Part shown: positions 24,825 through 34,143 of the stretch, piece by piece
How positions within the stretch are numbered: the first letter of the stretch is position 1
How the letters are laid out: every line of letters starts with the position of its first letter
From: CBDEVH01 sp965243565
GTDB taxonomy: Bacteria > Pseudomonadota > Gammaproteobacteria > Tethybacterales > Persebacteraceae
Direction: 5' to 3'
Assembly: GCA_965243565.1 (NCBI GenBank)
Contig: OZ251571.1
Location: 558,001-622,000 of the forward strand
DNA: 64,000 nt
The notes under the pieces: model-generated
Told to the model about the DNA's origin: nothing
Seen by the model: only the letters and a program-made list of their open reading frames with translations
Database searches by the model: none
Position numbers and translations under genes: made by a program

Positions 24825-25411
24825 ATCGTTTGGATTTTCAGTGTATTGCCGATTTCATTAAACCGTCTGCCCGCATTCTCGATATGGGTTGTGCTAATGG
24901 TGATTTACTATTTTATTTAAAACAACAAAAAAATACAGTCGGCATTGGGGTGGATATTAATAATGATGGTTTAACGGCTTGTTTGTCTCGCGGTATTACC
25001 TGCGTCTATTCTAATATCGATAAAGATTTATCGCTTTTTGCGACACAGTCTTTTGATTATGTTATTTTGTCACAGACACTACAAAATATCAGTTGCTCGC
25101 CATTGTGGTTGCTGACCGAAATGCTACGCATCGGACAAACGGCTGTTGTGTCTATCCCTAATTTCGCCTTTTGGCAACATCGCTTGCATCTGTTCCGTGG
25201 TATTGCACCACGCGGTGGGGCGTTGCCCTATGAATGGTACGATACGCCAAATACACGTTATTGTAGTATTAATGATTTTGAAAAATTCTGCAATGACCAA
25301 GGTTTGCGTATTAATCGCCGTATTTATATTGATGGCAATAAAAGAATTAATAAATTGCCTAATTTATTGGCAACGGTTGGGCTTTACGAAATTACCAAAG
25401 CCGCCTCATAA
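24821..25411 (+). CDS. metW: Methionine biosynthesis protein MetW
   Basis: Class I SAM-methyltransferase-like protein that accompanies MetX in many proteobacteria and is needed for full homoserine acyltransferase function in some. The SAM-binding motif RILDMGCANGDLL lies at about residue 18-30, and GGALPYEWYDTPNTRYCS in the second half is typical of MetW. The length of 196 residues is normal. Its stop and the following dehydrogenase start share a base, so the three genes are likely cotranscribed. Confidence 0.93.
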   Translation: MNRLDFQCIADFIKPSARILDMGCANGDLLFYLKQQKNTVGIGVDINNDGLTACLSRGITCVYSNIDKDLSLFATQSFDYVILSQTLQNISCSPLWLLTEMLRIGQTAVVSIPNFAFWQHRLHLFRGIAPRGGALPYEWYDTPNTRYCSINDFEKFCNDQGLRINRRIYIDGNKRINKLPNLLATVGLYEITKAAS

Positions 25412-26670
25412 TGATTACCGAAAATAACGAGATTATTGCGGTTGTTGGCTTGGGCTATGTTGGCTTGCCGTTGGCACTGGCATTGGCAGAGTATTACACC
25501 GTGGTTGGAGTGGATACCAATCACAACCGAATTGCTGATTTAAAACAAGGTGTTGATAGTAATCACGAGATTGCCTCAAGCGTGATTGGTAGTGCCAAAC
25601 AAATATCATATTCAACGGCTATTGCCGATGCCAAACATTGCACGGTTTTTATCGTTACCGCACCAACGCCAATTGATGCGGATTATCAGCCTGATTTAAC
25701 GCTGCTAAAAGGGGCGACGAGTAGTGTGGCTACGGTGTTTAAAAAAGGCGATATGGTTGTTTTTGAATCAACGGTCTGCCCGGGTACTACCGATGATGTG
25801 TGTATTCCTATGATCGAAGCTGCAACTAATTTGCGGGTTAATGATGATTTTCATTGTGCGTATTCGCCCGAGCGATTGTCGCCAAGTGATAAACGGTTGC
25901 AAGAGCTGGTTAAAATTATTTCTGCGTCTAATGTCGATGGCTTGAAACGCATTAGAATGATTTACCAAAAAATAATAACGGCAGGGCTTTACGAAGCTCA
26001 ATCGCTAAAAATAGCCGAAGCGGCTAAAATTACCGAGAATATTCAACGTGATGTTGATATTGCTATTACCAATGAATTGGCAATGCTGTTTAATCGCATG
26101 GGCATAGATAGTTCTGCTGTGTTTGATGCGGCAGCGAGTAAATGGAATTTTCGCCGATTTTATCCGGGTTTGGTTGGTGGGCATTGTATCGGGGTGGACC
26201 CATACTATTTATTGGAACACGCTCGTCAAAAGGGTTATGATGTACCGATATTAGAGGCAGCAAGGCAAGTCAATAACGCCGTTCCACACCATGTGGCAAA
26301 GGTGGCGTTGCAATTATTAAAAACAAACGATAAAGTAATACAAGATTGTAAAGTGCTTATTTTGGGTTATTCTTTTAAAGAAAATTGTAGCGATGTACGC
26401 AATACGCTGGTCGAAACGATTCGCCAAGATTTACAATTCGCAGGTTGCCAGCTGACTGTTTGCGATCCAGTGGCTGATGTTAAAGGCGCAAAAGAGCTTT
26501 ATAATGTTGATATCAAAACGGATTTAAAAACAATATTGACAGAGTCGTTTGATTTAATTTTGTTTGCAGTGGCACATGATGATTTTAAAAATATCAATCC
26601 CGCTGTTACCAATGGGGTTTTGGTGGTCGATGTTAAAGGCATCGCTGCCCGCGCAGATTGGGTGTTATAA
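25411..26670 (+). CDS. Nucleotide sugar dehydrogenase (WbpA/TviB-like)
   Basis: NAD-dependent four-electron oxidation of a UDP-sugar to a uronic acid, probably a UDP-N-acetylhexosamine by similarity to TviB/WbpA. It shows the N-terminal Rossmann motif VVGLGYVGLPLALALAE, ENIQRDVDIAITNELAMLFN in the middle domain, the catalytic cysteine Cys259 in GGHCIGVDPYY, and the C-terminal UDP-binding domain (LGYSFKENCSDVRNT). The length of 419 residues is typical. No other capsule or O-antigen gene is adjacent, which is unusual for this enzyme. Confidence 0.9.
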   Translation: MITENNEIIAVVGLGYVGLPLALALAEYYTVVGVDTNHNRIADLKQGVDSNHEIASSVIGSAKQISYSTAIADAKHCTVFIVTAPTPIDADYQPDLTLLKGATSSVATVFKKGDMVVFESTVCPGTTDDVCIPMIEAATNLRVNDDFHCAYSPERLSPSDKRLQELVKIISASNVDGLKRIRMIYQKIITAGLYEAQSLKIAEAAKITENIQRDVDIAITNELAMLFNRMGIDSSAVFDAAASKWNFRRFYPGLVGGHCIGVDPYYLLEHARQKGYDVPILEAARQVNNAVPHHVAKVALQLLKTNDKVIQDCKVLILGYSFKENCSDVRNTLVETIRQDLQFAGCQLTVCDPVADVKGAKELYNVDIKTDLKTILTESFDLILFAVAHDDFKNINPAVTNGVLVVDVKGIAARADWVL

Positions 26671-26738
26671 TAATTTAATGTCATTAGACTATTTTTGAGA
26701 TAATACGGAATAAGTAAAAAATACAAGGAGAAAAACGA

Positions 26739-27989
26739 ATGAAAGTAAATGTTCCAGACAATGGTGAAAAAATAACCCTTAATGGCAAGGGTGGTTTAAA
26801 TGTACCTAATAATCCTATTATTCCTTTTATAGAGGGTGATGGTATTGGCACGGATATTACACCAGTGATGAAAAAAGTGGTTGATGCCGCCGTTGAAAAA
26901 GCGTATGCAGGTAATAAAAAAATTGCATGGATGGAAGTGTTCGCCGGCGAAAAAGCAGTTGAGCTGTATGGTGAGGCTGTTTGGCTGCCCGAAGAGACAT
27001 TGGCGTTGCTAAAAGAATACGTGGTTTCGATTAAAGGACCGATGACGACCCCAACAGGGCAAGGTATTCGCTCTTTGAATGTGAGTATTCGCCAAACCTT
27101 AGATTTATACGCTTGTGTACGCCCTGTGCGTTATTTTGATGGTATCCAATCGCCTCTGAAAGCACCACAAAATACCAATATGGTTATTTTTCGTGAAAAT
27201 ACCGAAGATATTTATGCCGGTATCGAATGGGAGACAGGCACAGATGATTGCCAAAAGGTGTTGGATTTTTTAATCCAGACGATGGGGGTGCAAAAAATTC
27301 GCTTTCCCGAAACTACCTCTATCGGTGTTAAGCCTGTTTCAATTTCAGGTTCAAAACGTCTCATAAGAAGAGCAATTGAGTACGCTATCGATAATAACCG
27401 TCAGTCTGTCGCATTGGTGCATAAGGGTAATATAATGAAGTTCACCGAAGGTGGTTTTATGAAATGGGGCTACGAATTGGCAGCAGAAGAGTTTGACGCA
27501 ACGATTATTAATAACGGACCGTGGTGTGAAATTATTAATCCAAATAACGGTGAGAAAATCGTTATTAAAGATGTTATTGCCGATAATTTTTTGCAACAAA
27601 TATTAATTAATCCCAAAGATTATGATGTGGTGGCGACTTTAAACCTAAATGGTGATTATATTTCGGATGCGTTGGCAGCACAAGTCGGCGGCATAGGAAT
27701 CGCCCCCGGGGCTAATATTTCTGATAATTCTGCTGTTTTTGAAGCAACTCATGGCTCTGCCCCCAGACGTGCCGGACAAAATGTAGCAAATCCGGGATCG
27801 TTGTTGTTATCGGCAGAGATGATGTTGCGGCATTTGGCTTGGAACGAAGCCGCCGATGTTATCGTAACAGCAATGGCTTCGGTGATTGTCAATGGTTTTG
27901 TAACCTATGATCTTGCACGTGGCAACGAAGATAACGCCACTATTCTTTCTACATCTGATTTTGGTGACAAGATCATCAGCGTGATGTAA
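26739..27989 (+). CDS. icd: Isocitrate dehydrogenase (probable NADP type)
   Basis: TCA-cycle oxidative decarboxylation of isocitrate. Length is 416 residues, equal to the E. coli enzyme. Substrate residues are conserved in GIRSLNVSIRQTLDLYACVRPVRYF, including the serine that is phosphorylated in E. coli. The coenzyme loop reads HGSAPRRAGQNVANPG, with Arg-Arg where E. coli has Lys344-Tyr345, while the Arg corresponding to E. coli Arg395 (TYDLARG) is kept. Basic residues suggest NADP, but the pattern is unusual. A good AAGGAGAAAAACG ribosome site precedes the ATG. Confidence 0.95.
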   Translation: MKVNVPDNGEKITLNGKGGLNVPNNPIIPFIEGDGIGTDITPVMKKVVDAAVEKAYAGNKKIAWMEVFAGEKAVELYGEAVWLPEETLALLKEYVVSIKGPMTTPTGQGIRSLNVSIRQTLDLYACVRPVRYFDGIQSPLKAPQNTNMVIFRENTEDIYAGIEWETGTDDCQKVLDFLIQTMGVQKIRFPETTSIGVKPVSISGSKRLIRRAIEYAIDNNRQSVALVHKGNIMKFTEGGFMKWGYELAAEEFDATIINNGPWCEIINPNNGEKIVIKDVIADNFLQQILINPKDYDVVATLNLNGDYISDALAAQVGGIGIAPGANISDNSAVFEATHGSAPRRAGQNVANPGSLLLSAEMMLRHLAWNEAADVIVTAMASVIVNGFVTYDLARGNEDNATILSTSDFGDKIISVM

Positions 27990-28004
27990 ATAGGATAAGC
28001 AAAT

Positions 28005-30788
28005 ATGGCAAAAAACAAACTAAGCGATACTCTTAATTTATTACAAACCCCGTTTCCTATGCGTGGCGATTTGGCACGCCGTGAGCCAGAAATGCTAAAG
28101 CAATGGGAGGATAAAAATCTGTATGATAGGATAAGAGAATCCTCAAAAGGACGAAAGCGATTCGTATTGCATGATGGACCCCCTTATGCCAATGGTGATC
28201 TGCACATGGGACACGCGATTAATAAAGTTCTAAAAGATTTGATCGTACGGGGCAAGACGATGGCTGGCTATGATGCGCCTTATTTGCCGGGCTGGGATTG
28301 CCATGGATTACCGATAGAACATCAGGTCGAAAAAGCCGGTGGTAATCGCCGCGAGCCGATTGAGTTTCGCCGTCAATGTCGTGAGTTTGCGCAAACACAA
28401 ATTGACTTACAGCGACAAGGGTTTAAACGCATGGGCGTTATGGGAGAGTGGGATACGCCTTATAAAACCATGTCCCCCCCAACCGAAGCTGGTATTGTTC
28501 GGACGTTGGCTAAGATTTATCAAAAAGATCTTATTTCACACCGATTAAAACCAGTGTTGTGGTGCAGTGTTTGTGAGTCGGCATTGGCAGAGGCCGAAAT
28601 CGAATATGCCGATAAAGTATCACAAGCAATTGATGTGTTTTTTCAGGCGATTAATGCCGCTGATGTCTATCAACGTTTCGGTGTGCCAAGTAACAAAGAC
28701 AAAGCAGTGGGGGCGGTTATTTGGACTACCACCGCATGGACTATTCCTGCTAATCGCGCTATTGTGGTGCATGCCGATATTAAATATAGTTTGCTCGAAG
28801 ATGATAATCGATGCTATATTGTCGCACAAGATCTTGTTGATACAGTGAGCGCGCGCATGGCTTTGCAAAATCCACATGTTATTGCAACTGTTAATGGAGC
28901 GGATTTAGTGGGGGTTGTTTGTAAACATCCGCTTTATGATAGAGAGTCGCCTATTTTTAGCGGTGATCATGTTACCGCAGAGGCAGGGACGGGTTTGGTG
29001 CATACCGCCCCCGGACATGGTGAAGATGATTTTAATATCGGTGTGGCACACCAACTACCGTTGGAATCAGCGGTCGATAGAGTAGGGCGTTATGGCGATT
29101 CATTGGGCGAGCTAGCTGGGTTGACGGTTTGGAAAGCCGTACCGCTGGTTATCGAAAAACTACGCGAAAACGGTTGTTTACTGGCACAAGAAGATTATAC
29201 CCATAGCTATCCTTTGTGTTGGCGACATAAATCACCGGTTATTTTTAGAACGGATTGGCAATGGTTTCTGGTAATGGATAAACCCAAAGATACCGGCAAA
29301 ACACTACGCGAAGAATCGCTTGCCGCTATTGCCGAAACTAAGTTTTACCCTGAATGGGGGCAAAATCGCTTGCGGTCCATGATAGCCGCACGCCCTGATT
29401 GGTGTTTGTCACGGCAGCGGTTTTGGAATGTACCGATTCCGTTTTTTGTTCATCGCGAAAGCGGTAAACTACACCCCGATACAGTAATGATTGTCGAAAA
29501 AGTGGCAGATTTGGTCGAACAACAAGGCATTGAAGGGTGGTATGCCTCTGATACTTCGGATTGGCTAAGCACTAGCGATTCTGAACTATACGATAGAGTC
29601 ACCGATGCGCTTGATGTATGGTTTGATTCTGGGTCGACTCATCAAACTGTTATGGGTTGGGATGGGCAAGACAACGATACCCGACCTGATATGTATCTTG
29701 AGGGTTCTGATCAACATCGCGGTTGGTTTCATTCGTCTTTGCTGACGGCTAATGCACTTTTTGGCATGGCTCCGTATCGACAAATATTAACACATGGCTT
29801 TGTGGTGGCTGGTGATGGTCGTAAAATGTCTAAGTCCGAAGGCAATGTGGTGTCGCCTAAAAAAGTGATAGAAACTTACGGTGCAGATATTCTACGGTTG
29901 TGGGTTGGTGCGTCAGATTATTCTAGCGAGATTACCATATCGGATGAAATTCTAAAGCGGAATGTCGAAATGTATCGCCGTATTCGCAATACGACACGTT
30001 TTTTATTGGCGAATATCGCAGATTATAATGCCAATGATGATTGCGTTGCAGCAGATGATTTACTTGAAATCGATGCCTATATGCTCGTAGTCTGTGAAAA
30101 CTTACGCCAAGAAATAACCGCTCTTTACGAAAGACATGATTACCATACCATTACCGCTCGCCTGCAACATTTTTGTTCAATCGATTTGGGTAGTTTTTAT
30201 TTGGATGTTTTAAAAGATAGGTTATATACCTGCCCTAAAAAATCCTACGCTAGGCGTTCTGCACAAACGGTTTTGCAACATATTGCCGAAGTGCTGATTA
30301 AATTGATGGCACCGATTTTATGCTTTACTGCCGATGAGGCATGGCGGGTGCTAATGAATGACGATAATGATAGCCCGTTGTTTTATACATGGACGATGCC
30401 ATTGCCCCAACCCCAAGCCGCAAAAACATTACTAACAAAGTGGCAGCTGATTCGCGAGCATCGACATGCGGTTTTGACGGCTATCGAACAAGCTCGCAAT
30501 AATGATGTAGTACGCTCTTCTTTAAATGCAGTGGTAACGCTACCGATACCAAAACAACAAGCGGTTGCCGATGCGTTGCTGTCTTTGGGAACTGATTTGC
30601 GTTATATTTATATTGTTTCGGCGGTTACAATCGATGAGCAATGCAGTGATATTATTGTTGATAAATCGACTGCCGAAAAATGCGAACGGTGCTGGCATCA
30701 TGAAGCTGGTTTGGATGATAACGCCGTGTGCCAACGCTGTAATAACGCCCTAGCCAATAACGGTGTTGCACAACGTAGTACTGTTTAA
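28005..30788 (+). CDS. ileS: Isoleucyl-tRNA synthetase
   Basis: Class I aminoacyl-tRNA synthetase, 927 residues. The HIGH-type motif is PPYANGDLHMGHA, KMSKS is intact in DGRKMSKSEGN, the editing domain includes TTTAWTIPANRA and GTGLVHTAPGHGEDDF, and a C-terminal zinc finger (CERCWHH...CQRC) shows it to be the bacterial IleS1 form. It begins 15 nt after icd and ends one base before lspA, so icd, ileS and lspA may be cotranscribed. Confidence 0.98.
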   Translation: MAKNKLSDTLNLLQTPFPMRGDLARREPEMLKQWEDKNLYDRIRESSKGRKRFVLHDGPPYANGDLHMGHAINKVLKDLIVRGKTMAGYDAPYLPGWDCHGLPIEHQVEKAGGNRREPIEFRRQCREFAQTQIDLQRQGFKRMGVMGEWDTPYKTMSPPTEAGIVRTLAKIYQKDLISHRLKPVLWCSVCESALAEAEIEYADKVSQAIDVFFQAINAADVYQRFGVPSNKDKAVGAVIWTTTAWTIPANRAIVVHADIKYSLLEDDNRCYIVAQDLVDTVSARMALQNPHVIATVNGADLVGVVCKHPLYDRESPIFSGDHVTAEAGTGLVHTAPGHGEDDFNIGVAHQLPLESAVDRVGRYGDSLGELAGLTVWKAVPLVIEKLRENGCLLAQEDYTHSYPLCWRHKSPVIFRTDWQWFLVMDKPKDTGKTLREESLAAIAETKFYPEWGQNRLRSMIAARPDWCLSRQRFWNVPIPFFVHRESGKLHPDTVMIVEKVADLVEQQGIEGWYASDTSDWLSTSDSELYDRVTDALDVWFDSGSTHQTVMGWDGQDNDTRPDMYLEGSDQHRGWFHSSLLTANALFGMAPYRQILTHGFVVAGDGRKMSKSEGNVVSPKKVIETYGADILRLWVGASDYSSEITISDEILKRNVEMYRRIRNTTRFLLANIADYNANDDCVAADDLLEIDAYMLVVCENLRQEITALYERHDYHTITARLQHFCSIDLGSFYLDVLKDRLYTCPKKSYARRSAQTVLQHIAEVLIKLMAPILCFTADEAWRVLMNDDNDSPLFYTWTMPLPQPQAAKTLLTKWQLIREHRHAVLTAIEQARNNDVVRSSLNAVVTLPIPKQQAVADALLSLGTDLRYIYIVSAVTIDEQCSDIIVDKSTAEKCERCWHHEAGLDDNAVCQRCNNALANNGVAQRSTV

Positions 30789-31310
30789 ATGCTTAAACGC
30801 AGTTATTACTTACTGTTTTCTGCCATTATTTTTATGGCGGATTATGCGACTAAGCAATGGGCATTAACGACTTTAAAAAATGAGCCTCCCGTTTCTGTCT
30901 TGCCGATATTACAATGGGCTTATGTCGAAAATAAAGGGGCTGCGTTTGGCATGTTTGCCGAAAGCAGTAGTGCAGGACTTTTATTATTAATGGTGGTAAC
31001 GATTGTTATTACATTTGTTTTACTGTTGATGTTCTATCAAAGTCAATCCACTTTTTTAACCGTTGCTTTGTCGTTTATATTGGGTGGGGCATTGGGTAAT
31101 TTGTACGATAGAATAAATGAAGGCTATGTTATTGATTTTATTGATGTGTATTGGCAACAGTATCATTGGCCCGCTTTTAATATTGCCGATATTGCTATTA
31201 TCGGGGGTGCTTTCTTGTGTGCTATCGATTTGCTGTTTTTGCAAGATAAAAACAAAGTATGCGTTGATAGTGCTATAGAAACAAATGAAGCAAATGAAGC
31301 AAATACTTAA
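30789..31310 (+). CDS. lspA: Lipoprotein signal peptidase (signal peptidase II)
   Basis: Inner-membrane aspartic protease that removes signal peptides from prolipoproteins. Four membrane segments are visible. The first catalytic aspartate lies in GGALGNLYDRINEGYVIDFID and the second in FNIADIAIIGG. The 173-residue length is typical. It follows ileS with no gap, the usual gammaproteobacterial order. The lipoprotein subtilase in this window would be one of its substrates. Confidence 0.96.
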   Translation: MLKRSYYLLFSAIIFMADYATKQWALTTLKNEPPVSVLPILQWAYVENKGAAFGMFAESSSAGLLLLMVVTIVITFVLLLMFYQSQSTFLTVALSFILGGALGNLYDRINEGYVIDFIDVYWQQYHWPAFNIADIAIIGGAFLCAIDLLFLQDKNKVCVDSAIETNEANEANT

Positions 31311-31361
31311 TTTTTATATTTAAGCGGCATAAAAAAATCAAAGCATTCTAAAAACAATGTT

Positions 31362-32474
31362 TCACACCGCTGTTGTCGGTAAATGCGAACATGCCGTTAG
31401 TAAGTCATAAGCAATTGTATTGGCAGCACGCGCGATGTCATCGACAGTCGGCTTGTCTCCCCAAAGTATCACACTAGAGCCTACGGTTACGGCTGCGGCT
31501 GGTATGGCTGATAAATCAATGGTTATCATCTCCATCGAGACCCGACCAATAACACTACATAGTTGCTCGCAACACTGTACTACTAAATTGTTACAACGCG
31601 GATAACCATCGCCGTAACCAATAGAAACAATGCCAATTGTCATATCTTTTGGGGCAGTGAAGGTGCTGCCATAACCAACGGTTTGCCCTGTCTTGATGGT
31701 ATAGATGGCTATTATTTCAGATTTTAATGTCATGACAGGAACAAGCCCAAACTCCAATCCAAACCCAAGCCCCTTTTTGGTTTTGTATTCTGGGGCAGGG
31801 CAAGCACCGTATAAGGCAATGCCTATACGCGCCCAATCGTCATCAATGTCGTGTAATAGAGTAGAGGCAGAGTTGCCAATGGATACAGCCAAATGAGGGT
31901 AAGATTGGCGTAGCTGGTTGAATGTGTCTAGTTGTGATTGCACGCTAGTGGTTTGCTGGCTAGTGGCATTAGCGTCAGCATCAGCATTGGCAAAATGCGT
32001 CGCCAATATCAGCTTGTCAATGGCAGGGTTTTGTTGTAATTGATTAATGACGCTAGGCACGTCTTGTGGTTTAAATCCCAGCCGATTCATGCCAGTGTTT
32101 ACTTTAATATAAATGGTTAACGTACTGTCCGACGCCAATGATGTCAGTGGGCTGATTTGCCAATGACTATGAATAACAGGGGTGAGGCGGTACTGGGCAA
32201 TGGCTTGTATATCGCTGCTTTTAAATATCCCTTGTAATAAGATGATGGGCAGTGTGCTATTGATGGTGCGGATTTCAATGGCATCGTTAATGTCAATGAC
32301 CGCATAACCGTTACAGTGGCGCGATAGTGCTTTGACAACGGTTGCCAAGCCGTGTCCATAAGCGTTGCTTTTGACGGTTGCCAATAGCTGGCGGGCGTGG
32401 GTTTGCTTGCGTATGGATTGCCAATTTTGTTGCAGTGCCTGCGTGCTAACGGCTTTAATTAAAGGGCGTGTCAT
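31362..32474 (-). CDS. alr: Alanine racemase
   Basis: PLP-dependent interconversion of L- and D-alanine for peptidoglycan. The PLP lysine is Lys35 in TVKSNAYGHGL, the second catalytic base is the Tyr in TVGYGSTF, and GRVSMEMITIDLS is conserved. The 370-residue length fits. The start overlaps the end of ribD by 20 nt on the same strand, forming part of a glyA-nrdR-ribD-alr run. Confidence 0.96.
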   Translation of the reverse strand: MTRPLIKAVSTQALQQNWQSIRKQTHARQLLATVKSNAYGHGLATVVKALSRHCNGYAVIDINDAIEIRTINSTLPIILLQGIFKSSDIQAIAQYRLTPVIHSHWQISPLTSLASDSTLTIYIKVNTGMNRLGFKPQDVPSVINQLQQNPAIDKLILATHFANADADANATSQQTTSVQSQLDTFNQLRQSYPHLAVSIGNSASTLLHDIDDDWARIGIALYGACPAPEYKTKKGLGFGLEFGLVPVMTLKSEIIAIYTIKTGQTVGYGSTFTAPKDMTIGIVSIGYGDGYPRCNNLVVQCCEQLCSVIGRVSMEMITIDLSAIPAAAVTVGSSVILWGDKPTVDDIARAANTIAYDLLTACSHLPTTAV

Positions 32475-33639
32475 TGCATTGATAGACCAAACGGCAATCG
32501 TCGCCGATTGGGGTGGCTGATTTTAATTTAAAACGTGGGGCGTGGCTTGGGTGTGTCGGCGATGGGAATAAAAACATGTCTCTGGCGGTTTCACCAAATA
32601 AACACGGCGCACAATAAACGATGAGCTCGTCAATTAAATCGGCTTGTAACATCGCCCCGTTTAGCTTACGCCCCGATTCAAGTAGTATTTCATTAATCTG
32701 CTTTTTTGCCAGTGTTTCCATGACTTGTTTTAAGTCGATTAGTTGCTTGGTATTGTCAGTATTGTTGGTCGTGGGCAATGCAATATGCTCGCCTTTAAAG
32801 TGCGCGGCTTGCGTAGTGCTTAGTGCGGTGGCGGTTATCCATAAAATATTGTCGTCACCAAACAATGCCATGTCGCTGGTGGCACGTGCTTGGGAATCAA
32901 CCAAAACCCGCAAGGGTTGGCGGCTGGTGGTATGGTGGCGTACAGTGAGTTTTGGATTGTCGTAAATGGCGGTGCCAATGCCTGTCATGATGGCGCACGA
33001 TAAAGCACGCCAATGATGAGCATCTTTGCGTGAGTCGTCATTGCTAATCCACTCGCTTAAGCCGTTTTTTAAGGCGGTCTTGCCGTCTAAAGACATGGCG
33101 ATTTTACAACGCACCCATGGTCGCCCACGTCGTAGTCGTGATGCAAAACCAATGTTGAGTGCCATTGCTCGCTTGCCAATATCGCTATCGGTATCCGCAA
33201 CTTTGGTGGTTATCGCTGCTGCTTGTAATTGTGCCACGCCTTTGCCAAAAGTGTCTGGGTTTGGGTCCAACATGGCAATCACCACTTTATTGGGCTTGGC
33301 TGCAATAATGGCGTTAATACACGGCGGTGTTTTGCCATGGCTGACACATGGCTCTAATGATATGTAAATATCCAATGACTTGTTGCTGCGCTCAATGCTG
33401 TTATTGGCTAAGTCATTTAATGCGTTGATTTCAGCATGAGCAGCGCCAGCGTAGTGGTGCCAACCTTGTGCAATAATGGTGTTGTCGCAAACGATAACGC
33501 AACCAACACGTGGATTGGGCGTGGTGGTGTATAGCCCGTTTTCGGCTAATTGCAAACAGTGCTTTAAAAAAAACGTTTCTTGCTCACTAAGTGGTGTACT
33601 AAGCGGTGTACTAAGCGGTGCGTTATTTTGGTTTGACAT
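32455..33639 (-). CDS. ribD: Bifunctional riboflavin deaminase/reductase
   Basis: Catalyses the deamination and reduction steps of the riboflavin precursor pyrimidine. The N-terminal deaminase zinc motif is HAEINAL with PCVSHGKTPPC near residue 95, and the C-terminal reductase domain includes KIAMSLDGKTA and the MTGIGTAIYDNPKLTVR segment. Length is 394 residues, slightly longer than usual. The N terminus contains a short PLSTP repeat. It overlaps nrdR by 17 nt. No ribE or ribH is adjacent. Confidence 0.95.
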   Translation of the reverse strand: MSNQNNAPLSTPLSTPLSEQETFFLKHCLQLAENGLYTTTPNPRVGCVIVCDNTIIAQGWHHYAGAAHAEINALNDLANNSIERSNKSLDIYISLEPCVSHGKTPPCINAIIAAKPNKVVIAMLDPNPDTFGKGVAQLQAAAITTKVADTDSDIGKRAMALNIGFASRLRRGRPWVRCKIAMSLDGKTALKNGLSEWISNDDSRKDAHHWRALSCAIMTGIGTAIYDNPKLTVRHHTTSRQPLRVLVDSQARATSDMALFGDDNILWITATALSTTQAAHFKGEHIALPTTNNTDNTKQLIDLKQVMETLAKKQINEILLESGRKLNGAMLQADLIDELIVYCAPCLFGETARDMFLFPSPTHPSHAPRFKLKSATPIGDDCRLVYQCNDTPFN

Positions 33640-34105
33640 TCGTTAAATTATGAAGTAAAGCGGTAAAGTCATCAACTGTTTTTAAGTCCATATAAATCGA
33701 GGCATAACGAATATAAGCCATAACATTGTATTTTTTAAGTTCAACAAGAATACGCTCGCCTATTTTTGTTGAATCAATAATATGTCCGTCAATGGATGCC
33801 TGACAGTCTTCTTTAACCGCCATAACAATGTCGCTTAGTGGTACGCTGGCTCTATCGGGCTTGCGAATAGAAATAGAAATACTATTGGTGATTTTAATTT
33901 CGTCAAACTCAACAATAGTACCGTCTCTTTTACGAACTTTAAAAACCAATAGTGGTAATAACGTTGTTGGTTCACCTAGAATTTCGGTTGTTTTAAAGCT
34001 CGTTTGACAGTGATGGCACTTACGCAAACGTATGCGTGAGCCATTTTTACGTACTCTGGTGTCAATAACCTTTGTTTCCTTGTTATCACAGTTTTGGCAC
34101 TTCAT
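33623..34105 (-). CDS. nrdR: Transcriptional repressor NrdR
   Basis: Nucleotide-sensing repressor of ribonucleotide reductase genes. It has an N-terminal zinc ribbon (CQNCDNKETKVIDTR...CHHCQTSF) and a central ATP-cone domain (VFKVRKRDGTIVEFDEIKI). The 160-residue length is typical. It sits between glyA and ribD, as in many gammaproteobacteria. NrdR boxes were not searched for in detail. Confidence 0.96.
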   Translation of the reverse strand: MKCQNCDNKETKVIDTRVRKNGSRIRLRKCHHCQTSFKTTEILGEPTTLLPLLVFKVRKRDGTIVEFDEIKITNSISISIRKPDRASVPLSDIVMAVKEDCQASIDGHIIDSTKIGERILVELKKYNVMAYIRYASIYMDLKTVDDFTALLHNLTNVKPK

Positions 34106-34143
34106 TCTACTGGTTTATGACGAACATAGCGAGGCGGTTATTG

